Below the pieces are notes generated by a model. The model was not told where the DNA came from, searched no databases, and saw only the letters and a program-made list of their open reading frames with translations. A DNA stretch of 64,000 nucleotides from Thermomicrobiales bacterium. Lineage in GTDB: Bacteria > Chloroflexota > Chloroflexia > Thermomicrobiales > UBA6265. Below are positions 26,639-35,346 of this stretch, piece after piece. How positions within the stretch are numbered: the first letter of the stretch is position 1; each line of letters begins with the position of its first letter. Position numbers and translations under genes: made by a program. Location: contig JAWKPF010000009.1 of NCBI GenBank assembly GCA_041390825.1, positions 62,001 through 126,000 of the forward strand, written 5' to 3'.

Positions 26639-29199
26639 TTAGCTCCCGACCACGGGCTGGGGTTGCAAGAAGTTGGTAGACAAACCACTGTCATCGGCCA
26701 ACTGGCGCTCGACGCGCTTAAGTGACACTGCGTTCAAAGCCACGATAATTGACGACACACTCATCAAGAGCGCCGCCCATTCGGGACGCAATTCGATACC
26801 GTAGCGCGGGTAGAGCACGCCGGCGGCGATCGGTATCGCCAGGATATTGTAGACACTGGCCCACACGAGGTTCTGTTTCATCTTGCGCACGGTTGCCTTG
26901 CTCAGCTGAATGGCGCGCAGAATGTCTAGCGGATCCGAGCGCATCAGCACGACCCGCGCAGTTTCGATGGCCACATCGGTGCCAGCGCCGATGGCAATAC
27001 CAACATCAGCTTGCGCTAAGGCCGGCGCGTCGTTCACGCCATCACCCACCATGGCCACCACCTTTCCCTCGCCTTGCAATTGCGCGATGTAGGTGGCTTT
27101 GTCCGCTGGCAGCACGTCGGCAAAGACGCGCTCGATGCCGAGTTGCCGCGCAATCGCTTGTGCCGTGCGAGCGTTGTCTCCGGTGAGCATGACCGGCTCG
27201 ATACCTAGAGCGCGCAATTGCGTGATGGTTTCTGCTGCACTGGCGCGTTGAGTATCCGCCACTGCCACCACCCCAGCAATTCGGCCATCCAGCGCAACGA
27301 ACATAGGGGTCTTACCCGCCGCGGCCAGGGTTTCCGCCGTTGTTTCCAACTCGCCAAGCTCGACGTTGTTAGTGGTCATGAGCGCACGATTCCCCACCAG
27401 AATGCGTCGATCGTCTACGGTGGCTTGCAAGCCAAGACCGGAAAGGGCCAGAAAGTCGTGCGCTTCTGGAAGAGCGAGTCCCCGCGCTTCCGCGGCGTTC
27501 ACGATCGCACGGCCCAGCGGGTGCTCGGAACCGTATTCAGCCCCGGCCACCAACCGTAAAAGCTCGTCTTCCGTGATGTTGTCCGTCGTATGTACGTCGG
27601 TCAGACTTGGTCTTCCCTCGGTGAGCGTCCCGGTTTTGTCGAAGACAATCGCGTTGACCTGTGAGATCCGCTCAAGGGTAGCGGCGTCTTTGATCAACAC
27701 TTTGTGCCGAGCGCCAATTCCCGTTCCAACGGCGACCGCCGTCGGGGTCGCTAGCCCGAGCGCGTCAGGACAGGCGATGACGACTGCGGCAATGGCAAAG
27801 GTCAGGGCTTCCAGCGCTGAGACATTAGCGACCCAAAACCAGACTGAGAAAGTCGCGACACCCGAGCCAACTGCCAGGATGACCAGATACTGGGCTGCCC
27901 GGTCCGCCAGTCGCTGTCCAGGCGCCTTGGACGACTGCGCTTGCTGCACCAGATTCACGATCTGAGCCAGGGTCGAGTCGGCACCAACTTTGGTCGCGCG
28001 CACCGTGATCGTACCGGAGCGGTTGATACTGCCACCGACCACAGCGTCACCCGGACGCTTGTCCACTGGCACTGACTCTCCCGTGACCAGTGACTCGTCG
28101 ATGCTGGTTTCGCCCCGGAGCACTTCTCCGTCGACGGCCACCTTTTCTCCGGGACGAATCACAATGTCATCGCCGACCACGAGGTCCGCGGTGGGGACCT
28201 CGACTTCACGGCCGTCACGCAGCACGTTCGCCGTGGGCGGCACCAGATCCAGCAGGGCGCGGAGGGCATCCGTCGTGCCGCGCCGACTCTTCATTTCCAA
28301 CCAATGTCCAAAAAGCACGAAGGTCACCAGCATGGCGGCCGCTTCAAAGAAGGTGTCTTCCCGATCGCTGTAGCCTGCCAGCGTCAAGCCAGCACTAAAC
28401 CCCCACGCGGCCATGACGCCTACGGCGATGAGGACACTCATGTTCAACATGCGGTGCTTTAACGAGGTGATGGCTCCACCGATGAACATCCAGCCACACC
28501 AGAAGACCACCGGAATCGACAGCGCCAGCATCAACCAGTTGGGTGATGCCGAATGGTTCAAACGATTCGAGACCGAAGAGGGTCTCACCCAGCATGGACA
28601 GCAGAATGATCGGAATGGTGAGCAGGAAGGAGACGAAGAAACGGTTGCGCATGTCCCGCTCCATGGCCTCTGCCATGGACGGATCCGCCATCATGGCGCT
28701 ATGGTCGTGCCCTCCGGCTTCGCTCGGTCGATCACTGGCATGCGTAGCGCTGCCGTGCCCCGCATGATCCTGCGCCGCTGCGTTCCTTTGTCGCAGCCCG
28801 AGCGAACGCTTCGTGCCCGTGAGCGGCGGCGGAGTGCGGGGCTTCGTACTGCATCCGGTCGTATTTGGTGCCCATGGTGATCGGACTGACATGGACCTGA
28901 TGAGCGAGGCCTGCCGCGCTCTGGAGACGTCGCTGTCCGCTGGTGTCGTCTCCTCGATGCTCACACTGGCAGCCGAACGCGCTGATCATGCGCTCAACAG
29001 CTTCCGGATCGCCCTGAACTGTGGCGAAGACGATTTGCGCTTCATTCCGTCGAAAGTCAACGGGCCGACGTCACCGCCGGCAGGTTCGCCAGATCCGCCT
29101 GAGCGCCTCAGCGCAGCCGACGCAGTGCAACCCAAGAATGTGAAACGTTTGGGGAATTGACTCATCTTCAGATGAAGAGTGTTGATACTGGTGTTTCAT
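26639..29199 (-). CDS. P1B heavy-metal ATPase with CPD motif (CopB-like), frameshifted N-terminus
   Basis: The ATG at 29199 starts a cysteine-bearing metal domain (ILGLHCVGCAEALRR), but that domain is split over several frames between 29.1 and 28.96 kb. A His-rich stretch follows (HDHAGHG...GGHDHSAMM), then TM helices (FFVSFLLTIPIILLSMLGE). One further shift occurs near 28.54 kb. From there the chain is continuous: ETSIDESLVTGESVPVDK, membrane motif IACPDALGLATPTA, FDKTGTLTEGRPS and VGDGVNDAPALAQAD. The CPD tripeptide replaces CPC/CPH, a variant seen in some actinobacterial and Chloroflexota pumps; the exported metal (Cu likely) is inferred from context. Confidence 0.82.
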
Positions 29200-30080
29200 G
29201 GTCGCGACAGTATACCTCACCGGGTAAACAACTCGACTCAACCTTCGATAATGATCGCTGAGTTAGACCAAGTCGTTATCGAGCAACCGACTGTCCAGTA
29301 TTGCTCGCCAGAGTGTCGTATACCGGCTATTCCCCACCGGTCGGAAGATTGGGGCGCCGGTCGTTGCGTAATAGCTACGCAGCTTGAGCCGAACCTGGGG
29401 AGGGCTTCAACTCTTTTGCTTTTGGCTTCGCGCATCACTGCTGGGTAGCCACCGTACGTCCAACCGCTTGAAACGACTGAACGAGAGGCGATCGAACTCC
29501 AACAGCATCTCCCAAGGAACATCTTAAATTCTCACTTTTTTACTTGGTGGGAACAGAGTAACCGGCACACATCACGTACTGATCGTTCGGAAAATTGCAG
29601 TGTTTTTCAGGCCTCTTCTGGGTTAGGGATTGCTTTGTCCCTGCAAGCAAGCCGGGATGAACAGTCGTTCAGAAGTCTGAATGTCGAACGATGCTCTACG
29701 GAGACCTCAAGAAATATCACGGGTGATTGACCCGTCAGCTGATGCTCCACCCGCCCATGACAAATCAACGAGGATCACCAAAAGATTCAGACGATGCTCT
29801 GATGAATCTCGGAAATGATCTTCAGCCGCGCGGATGATCCTCATTGAGACTCAGGATCTGTGATCTTTCATGAGGCACCAGATGATGCTCAGTTGAATCT
29901 CCGGCCACAATTGGAATATCACGAAAAGTCCTGTCGCAGGGCGTGTCGCAGCTGGTGTCGCGCCGTTGTGGCAGGTCCTTCGATGATTGTTTGTCTGAGA
30001 TATCAGCTGATGATCTAGTCGGGCGGATTACGCCCGACACCCCGAGGCGTCTTGCAAGACCAAGCGAAGCCGGTGCTAGC
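29200..30080. other. Intergenic region with repeats; left flank of the plasmid-like element
   Basis: About 880 bp with no convincing gene. It is less GC-rich in places and carries a family of imperfect repeats at 29788-29904, described separately. It lies between the copper ATPase start and the first gene of the plasmid-like element. Confidence 0.55.
29788..29904. repeat. Three imperfect GATGxTxCTCA...TGA..CTC repeats
   Basis: Copies lie at about 29788-29812, 29833-29855 and 29879-29904. The first and third share about 22 of 25 bases. The first also contains an inverted AGATTCA (29783-29789) / TGAATCT (29803-29809). Copies are roughly 43-48 bp apart. They could be iterons or regulator sites of the adjoining element. 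Confidence 0.5.
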
Positions 30081-30563
30081 ATGAACGGCATGATCACCAA
30101 GACCGGCTATGGCAACTACAACGTTGAACATCCTCTCGACTGGTGGGCCCAAGGTGGCCTCGAAGCCGTCTGCGCTGAATACGCCAAGTTTGAACCGGAG
30201 CGCGACTGGTCTTATCCGCACGCCAAACGCCGCGCCTACAAGCGCGTCCATGGAGCGCTCAACCGAATGCACAAAGCCACCGGCGACAAACTCTGGAAGC
30301 CGGTGGGGCACAAGCAGCATGAGCAGCTGCGCAAACGGATTGTCAGTTTCAAAATTTGGAACTACGACCTGGTGGATCACCTCCTTGTGCCGACAGGCAC
30401 AGCCGCCAATCTGAAAGAGCAGGAAGAGTCGGGGCACCTACCTGGTTTTATCGTCCTCACCGACCCCCGCCGGCGTCAGCGGGTAGACGCTTGCTCGGAC
30501 CAGTCAAAATGGGCGGCCCTGGTGTATGACCGCTTACTGCACACGCCTGCTCAAAGAGTTTAG
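30081..30563 (+). CDS. Hypothetical protein of the plasmid-like element
   Basis: 160 residues from the ATG at 30081; the frame opens at 29943 but runs through the repeat region there. No family recognised. Basic, aromatic-rich: NVEHPLDWWAQGGLEAVCAE, then RDWSYPHAKRRAYKRVHGAL, suggesting a nucleic-acid-binding helical protein. No clear ribosome site. It precedes the replication-relaxation gene in the same direction. Confidence 0.5.
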   Translation: MNGMITKTGYGNYNVEHPLDWWAQGGLEAVCAEYAKFEPERDWSYPHAKRRAYKRVHGALNRMHKATGDKLWKPVGHKQHEQLRKRIVSFKIWNYDLVDHLLVPTGTAANLKEQEESGHLPGFIVLTDPRRRQRVDACSDQSKWAALVYDRLLHTPAQRV

Positions 30564-30688
30564 GATTGGTCGTCCCTACCTGTCGGTTCATCCATTGTAG
30601 AGTCGCGTTTTCCTCCCTCCAACAACCAAACGTCCCTCCAGCTTGACTGGTGCAGGGCACCAAGGTGCGTGCTACAACAGACCAGTCT

Positions 30689-31688
30689 ATGTGCGACCAC
30701 TCCCCTGCCCACTCGCGCTACCGCCTCCATCCTTCTCGACGCCGAGACTACCCCCTACATCTCATTGATCAAGGGTTACCTATTCTTGAGTCGCTCAGCG
30801 CCATGCGTTTTGCCACCCACGGGCAGCTCACCAATCTGCACTTCGTGAATCGACTCAACCGGCAGGGTCGATCTCGCACCTTTGGTGGAGCCGATCGAGC
30901 CGGCCGGAATCGCACTCAAACGCCTCTGGGAAGCGGGATTTATCGAGCGCCGCCTGGTAATGATGGCCAGTCGAAGCACCGGACTCGGGTACCAGCACTT
31001 CGTCAATGTACTGACCGCCAATGGACAACGGTCGGTGTCGCCTGATATGACGCGCCCTCGAACGATTTCGATCAGTCACCAAACGGTGGACCATTCGCTG
31101 GCTATCAATGATTTCTACGTACTGATTCATCGTGCGGCAGAATTGCATGGCATCGCAGTGCATGACTGGCTGGACGATCGCCAGCTGACTGCCATGCAGG
31201 TCAAAGGATCGCTCAAGCTGGTGTCGATCCCAGATGCGTTCTTCGTCTTGGCCTACCACGGCAGATACTTCGGTCATTTCTTAGAAATCGATACCGGAAC
31301 GGTGCGGGTGGGCAGCCGAAAACGCGCTCGCAGCTGGACCCAAACCATCGCCAATTACGGAACGTACTTTCGCGAGCACTACCCACATGACGGTTTCTTT
31401 CGGGGTTTCAGTGCGCCCATCGTGCTAACCATCACGAGGAGCAATGCTCGACTGGAACACTTGTTGACCGCCACCAAGCATGCTGGTGGTGCCGGTGTCT
31501 ACTGGTACACAACCAAGGATCAAGTTGAGCCTATCCGAAGAGACGCCGAATCAAAGAAAGTCACCGCATTCGAGCCTGAGGTGCTGTGGCGGCCGATATG
31601 GCGAGTACTCTATGATCGCGCTCCCCGCTCGCTGTTGGATCGACTGGAACGCAGTCCTAATCCGCCAAAGCGTCTGGATCGCGTCTAG
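30689..31688 (+). CDS. Replication-relaxation family protein, one frameshift
   Basis: The N-terminal part (ESLSAMRFATHGQLTNLHF, a winged-helix start) runs in one frame to about 30.87 kb. It then continues in another as EPAGIALKRLWEAGFIERRL, followed by ISHQTVDHSLAINDFYVLIH and AFFVLAYHGRYFGHFLEIDT. Together they match the replication-relaxation family: HTH, then a nuclease-like core with conserved D and E (IPDAFF, LEID). These proteins act in plasmid replication or mobilisation. The shift lies near GGCAGGGTCGATC at 30.86-30.88 kb. The start ATG at 30689 is tentative. Confidence 0.7.
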
Positions 31689-31802
31689 CGCCGTCGCATT
31701 TCGTAAGGATGACCTATGGAAGGTCTGACACGGCCAAATCAATCCTAGAGGCATTGACGGCCCGCAAAAGCGGCCATGGATTGTGGTTTGGAAACGTTGA
31801 AC

Positions 31803-32249
31803 TTACGATGCTATGGGTAATGCGTCCGACTCGACCCACGGATCAATGACCAAGGCACCAGTCACAGCAAAGTGTTTGGTGTTGCGGGTCAAGACATGCA
31901 GTCCGCGGCGCAGGGCGGTGGCCGCAATCAATCCGTCACCGACAGGTACTTGGATGCCTTCACTTTGAGCGCGAGCAGTCAGTTCTCCCCACAGTCGAGC
32001 CGTTTCCAGATCAATGGACAAGATGTGATCGGCGTAGCGTTGCTCCAGCTTGGTCTGCCAAATGGAGAGTTCCCGTTTTCGCGATCCGGCTGACAGTTGG
32101 GCGATGCCCTTCGCCAGCTCCCCCATTGTCACTACACTCAGAAACATCTGTTCCGGATCCAGAGCGGCGACATAGTCGCGTACCTGAGCATTGCCTTTGG
32201 GTCGTTGGATCTCAGACAGGACGCAGGTATCGATTAGAACTCTTACCAC
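31803..32249 (-). CDS. vapC: VapC-type PIN-domain toxin
   Basis: 148 residues. PIN-fold acidic residues are in place: VLIDTCVLSEIQRP (Asp 7), TMGELAKGIAQL (Glu about 43), VGDGLIAATALRRGL (Asp about 104) and LTRNTKHF near the end. It is expected to be an Mg2+-dependent RNase of the VapC/FitB type that cuts tRNA or rRNA. Its start overlaps the end of the antitoxin by 7 bp. It probably stabilises the plasmid-like element. Confidence 0.93.
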   Translation of the reverse strand: MVRVLIDTCVLSEIQRPKGNAQVRDYVAALDPEQMFLSVVTMGELAKGIAQLSAGSRKRELSIWQTKLEQRYADHILSIDLETARLWGELTARAQSEGIQVPVGDGLIAATALRRGLHVLTRNTKHFAVTGALVIDPWVESDALPIAS

Positions 32250-32482
32250 GTCACCTCACGCATCGGCGTCTGGTCGCGATCCAGATCCAGATCGGTCAGA
32301 TCGGGACCAGAAAGAAGGAAATCCTTGAGTGACGGCCGTTCACCAGTCAGGCGGTCGTAGTCTGCTTCAGAGACCATCACCACCGTGTCACCACGACGAC
32401 GAATACGTTGGGGACCCTGCTCCAGCGCCTGATTCATGACTTCGCTCAGTTTGTTTTTTGCTTCGGCCAGTTGCCAGCTCAT
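32243..32482 (-). CDS. vapB: Phd/YefM-type antitoxin
   Basis: 79 residues. The N-terminal Phd/YefM DNA-binding fold is clear (WQLAEAKNKLSEVMNQALEQ, GPQRIRRRGDTVVMVSEADY). The acidic C-terminal tail (LSGPDLTDLDLDRDQTPMRE) would wrap and block the toxin. A 15-bp palindrome sits 20 bp upstream for autoregulation. It is the upstream gene of the pair. Confidence 0.93.
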   Translation of the reverse strand: MSWQLAEAKNKLSEVMNQALEQGPQRIRRRGDTVVMVSEADYDRLTGERPSLKDFLLSGPDLTDLDLDRDQTPMREVTW

Positions 32483-32502
32483 GGGGTGGATTCTCCAAAA
32501 TG

Positions 32503-32517
32503 GCTAGATGATCTAGC
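32503..32517. promoter_or_regulatory. Palindromic operator of the vapBC operon
   Basis: GCTAGAT-G-ATCTAGC is a perfect 7-1-7 palindrome 20 bp upstream of the antitoxin ATG. Phd/YefM antitoxins typically autorepress at such short palindromes; the exact contact is inferred. Confidence 0.75.
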
Positions 32518-32547
32518 TAGGTAATTTTATCATGAGCGGTCGTGCCC

Positions 32548-33495
32548 TCACGCACGTTCCTTCAAGCCAAGCCGTTCTTCCACCACCGAGAAAAAGTAGG
32601 CCATGGGTTTCTGTGGTCGATTCTTTACCGAGTTGCGCATTTCCTTGGTCGAGGCGCGTGCTTGAAACAGCAGATCCACGAATCCGTCGCGACCAGCTCC
32701 GCTCTGCTCGAACAGATTCATGGCTCGGGAGACCGATGACCGCGTCGGTGCTTGATCCCCCAACTCTTGCGCAAACCGTTCAATGACCGACCCAATGGCT
32801 TGGCGATCCTCGGTCATGGCAATGCGCTTGGGAGCACGGCGAGCCACCAAGTCCTTGAGCGGCGAATCAGTGGGTTTGGCTGTCGTGCTGGTTGCCTGCT
32901 GATATTCCGTTTTTCTGGGATGGACGGATTTCTGTCGGTCGCCGTCATCGTCTGCTAAGAATTCATTCGTCGAAGTATTCGAAGATTCGAAATCTGTATG
33001 TTGTTTGACTGTATGTTGTGTGGGGACTTTTTACCCCACGGGCCTGGGGTACTTTCTCCCCCACCCCCTGGCGTACTTTTTCCCCCACGGGTACCGCATC
33101 GACGTATTTCTCTGATGAAGCACCGCTCATATTCAGCCGGTAGCTGGTCGGTTCGTCTCCCGATCTTTACTACGACGTCGCTCGGTGACGATGATGTTTT
33201 GGGTTTCAAGACTGCGGATGGCTTGCAACAGCGTCTTCTTGGTCAGACCAACGCCGGAGTCCAGCTGACGGCCGTCCTGGGTGCGAATGCCGTTCAACAT
33301 CTGAGACAGCGAGATGTTGTCACTGGCCTTCTTGAAGCCGAACGTCCGCCGCGTGATATACAGCAGCACCTTCAGTTCCCCTCCGGAGAGAATCGGCAGC
33401 AGTTCGTCGAGGTATTGATCTGGCACCTGGGTGGTGTTGGGTGAAGTGACGCCAGCAAATCGAAAGGTGGAGCTGGTGGACTTCAGGCGAGGCAT
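32548..33495 (-). CDS. Rep-like replication initiator, two frameshifts
   Basis: The ATG at 33495 has GGAAGGGGAG upstream. The first ~115 residues form a winged-helix replication domain (PDQYLDELLPILSGGELKVL, then TRRTFGFKKASDNISLSQML, LETQNIIVTER). After DRETNRP the frame moves and continues TSYRLNMSGASSEKYVDAV. A second shift at the A5 run near 33.03 kb leads to VPTQHTVKQHTDFESSNTST and a helical C-terminus (SPLKDLVARRAPKRIAMTED...). The full protein would be about 315 residues, like plasmid/phage replisome organisers. Both shifts could be sequencing errors. Confidence 0.65.
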
Positions 33496-33520
33496 GGGCT
33501 CCCCTTCCTGAGACTAAATC

Positions 33521-33614
33521 CGTACGGACGTACGTGCGATCGATTAGCTGACCGTCCGAACGAGCGTACGCCCGTACGCCCGACCGTCCGGAGGTTCGTC
33601 CGAACGATCAGGCG
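33521..33614. repeat. CpG array in strict 4-bp phase (candidate centromere/operator)
   Basis: Between 33521 and 33614, 20 CpG dinucleotides all start at positions with the same remainder modulo 4. Only four of the 24 possible slots are empty. The sequence reads as back-to-back tetramers of the form NCGN (CCGT, ACGG, ACGT, CCGA, ACGA, GCGT). It lies in the 124-bp gap between the rep start and the RHH gene stop, where an operator or parS-like site would sit. Confidence 0.8.
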
Positions 33615-33619
33615 CAAGC

Positions 33620-34048
33620 TCATGCATCCTCCGGCCTTGGATGATTGGCAAGATACTCGTCAATCGCCAGCCGCACCATTTGGCTCATATTGCCGGACCC
33701 ACCTTGGATGCGTTCTTGCAGCGACCGATCTTTCAATTCCGCAATCTGGTCTTGGTAAAACTCAAAGGCGTAGCGACTGACCGACCGTACGGGCGTACGT
33801 CCGACCGGACGAACAGACGAACGCCCGTCCGTATGTGCAGAGACTGTTGGTTCAGCGTCAACGACTGTTGTAGGAGGTGCTGGTGTTCGAGGAGCACGAG
33901 TCGCCTTCACAGGAGCCGCTTTCTTCGGTGGAGCAGGGGAGACCTCGGCAGTGGGCTCCTCATCAGGTTGCTCGACAGGGCTCTTAAAATATGAAGAGGC
34001 ACCCTTCAGCTCGTTTTGGACTTTGGTTAGGTCGTACTTCTTGTTCAT
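33620..34048 (-). CDS. Ribbon-helix-helix partition protein (ParG/ParB-like partner of ParA)
   Basis: 142 residues. The disordered Pro/Ala/Lys-rich N-terminus (about 1-80) is followed by a four-residue Arg-periodic stretch (SSVR-PVGR-TPVR-SVSR). The C-terminal RHH-like domain reads RYAFEFYQDQIAELKDRSLQ, then GNMSQMVRLAIDEYLANHP. Small RHH proteins next to ParA act as centromere-binding proteins, with a flexible N-terminus that stimulates the ParA ATPase. The start overlaps the upstream PH-domain gene (ATGA). The repeat array downstream and the one inside the gene are likely binding sites. Confidence 0.72.
   Translation of the reverse strand: MNKKYDLTKVQNELKGASSYFKSPVEQPDEEPTAEVSPAPPKKAAPVKATRAPRTPAPPTTVVDAEPTVSAHTDGRSSVRPVGRTPVRSVSRYAFEFYQDQIAELKDRSLQERIQGGSGNMSQMVRLAIDEYLANHPRPEDA
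33774..33831. repeat. Second 4-bp-phased CpG array, inside the RHH gene
   Basis: Thirteen CpG dinucleotides from 33774 to 33831 all fall in one 4-bp phase, with slots missing at 33778 and 33814. In the reading frame this gives a 12-bp, four-codon period and hence the Arg-every-four-residues segment of the protein. Tetramers (CCGT, ACGG, GCGT, CCGA) are the same as in the intergenic array. Confidence 0.78.
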
Positions 34049-34445
34049 GCTGTGGCCTTACTTCGGCTGGTCTCGATCTGTTCCTTTAGATCCTGGCAAC
34101 CAGCGAGGTTGTTGATCTTGATTTCGTTCTTGTCGTTGCCCACTGACAGCGCAATCGTGCCGTAGTCGAACTGCGAGGCGATCGGGCCAACACTGGTGGA
34201 GACGGAATGGATGTTGGCCAGGGAAAGCGCTTTTCCTGAATCGTTAGGAGTCCTTGCTTGAGCGTGACGCCGGTGTCGTCGATCAACACGCTAGTTCTGG
34301 TGTAGAGCAGGATCGATCGGGCGATTAGGACCACCCCGATGAGGGGAACCACGACGGTGAAGGAGGCGAACACGCTGGCGAGAAACCAAAAGGCGATGGA
34401 CAGCAGAGTCCAGGCTCCGCTGACGCGGTACTGAGTAGATTCCAT
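34045..34445 (-). CDS. Small membrane protein with bacterial PH-like domain, one frameshift
   Basis: The ATG at 34445 begins two hydrophobic helices (TLLSIAFWFLASVFASFTVV VPLIGVVLIARSIL). A PH-like strand set follows (SVLIDDTGVTLKQGLLTI). At the GGAAAAGCGC run near 34.23 kb the frame changes and continues KALSLANIHSVSTSVGPIAS, QFDYGTIALSVGND and LAGCQDLKEQIE, ending at 34045 with an ATGA overlap on the next gene. This matches YdbT/bPH2-type small proteins. Role in a partition operon is unknown; membrane tethering is possible. Confidence 0.7.
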
Positions 34446-34447
34446 AA

Positions 34448-35200
34448 CTAAACGCTAAACAGCTCTCCAATAAGCCGCTCATACGCCTGAGATCCTTTGG
34501 AACTGGCGTTGTAGGAGAAGATGTCTTGCTGGTTGAAGTGGGCATCACGCAGATCGACGTTCTTCGGGATGATCGTGTTGAGCACCGAGTCGCCATAGGT
34601 CTGGCGCAGCAATTTCAAAGAGTTCTTGGTATTGATAGTTGGCTCGCTCATGGTGAAGACGAACCCAGCCAACTCCAGTTCCGGATTGAAGTGAATCTTG
34701 ACCTCTTCGATGGTCTTGCCCATCTGGACGGTCGAGTCAAGCTCAAAGTAGCCAGGGGAGACCACCACCAACACCTTGTCAGCGGCCGTGAAGGCATTCA
34801 GCGTCAACCAGGACAGTGCGGGAGGGCAATCGATCACCACGAAGTCGTAGTCGCCTTTGACCGCCTCCAGCGCCGCTTTGAGGCGAGCTTCACGGTGATC
34901 AATGGCGGTCGTCAGTGAGATGTCTGTCTCAGACAACAAAATGTGCGACGGCACGATGTCCAAATTGGGAATCGACGTAGGGGAGATCGCCAAAGGTTTG
35001 CGATCGATGATCGTCGCGTACAGCGTTCGATCTTTAGAAAATTCTTGGTAGTTGGGTAAAACGACCTTGGAGGAGTTGGCTTGGGAGTCCGTATCGATCA
35101 GAAGGGTCCGCTTGCCACGATGGGCAAGTCCGGCAGCGAGCGATATGGATGTGGTGGTTTTGCCAGTCCCACCTTTTTGAGAGGCAACAGCGAGAATCAT
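34448..35200 (-). CDS. parA: ParA-family partition ATPase
   Basis: 250 residues from the ATG at 35200, chosen for its TGGAGGAAA site; the frame is open to 35290. The deviant Walker A motif KGGTGKTTTSISLA is at about 9-22, the A' motif is TLLIDTDSQANSS, and the Walker B motif is YDFVVIDCPPAL. No N-terminal HTH, so it is a short type Ib ParA, which usually works with an RHH protein such as the one two genes downstream. Two bases separate it from the PH-domain gene. It moves or positions the replicon on the nucleoid. Confidence 0.93.
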   Translation of the reverse strand: MILAVASQKGGTGKTTTSISLAAGLAHRGKRTLLIDTDSQANSSKVVLPNYQEFSKDRTLYATIIDRKPLAISPTSIPNLDIVPSHILLSETDISLTTAIDHREARLKAALEAVKGDYDFVVIDCPPALSWLTLNAFTAADKVLVVVSPGYFELDSTVQMGKTIEEVKIHFNPELELAGFVFTMSEPTINTKNSLKLLRQTYGDSVLNTIIPKNVDLRDAHFNQQDIFSYNASSKGSQAYERLIGELFSV

Positions 35201-35346
35201 TTTCCTCCAGGTCAGCCACGGTAGTGCCCGCGAGCGGGGTAGCCACACGTGATTGTGGTGATACGTCCATACTGGACATAATGCAAGCAAGTGTCAAGCT
35301 GGAATCACAGCTTCCCTGGGAAACCATTAACTGCATGGAGTAGCTA

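Noticed and set aside
29160..29200. TCTTCA-GA-TGAAGA palindrome as an operator of the CPD ATPase
   Set aside because: It lies inside the probable coding start of that gene (between the ATG at 29199 and the first metal site), so a regulatory role is not supported.
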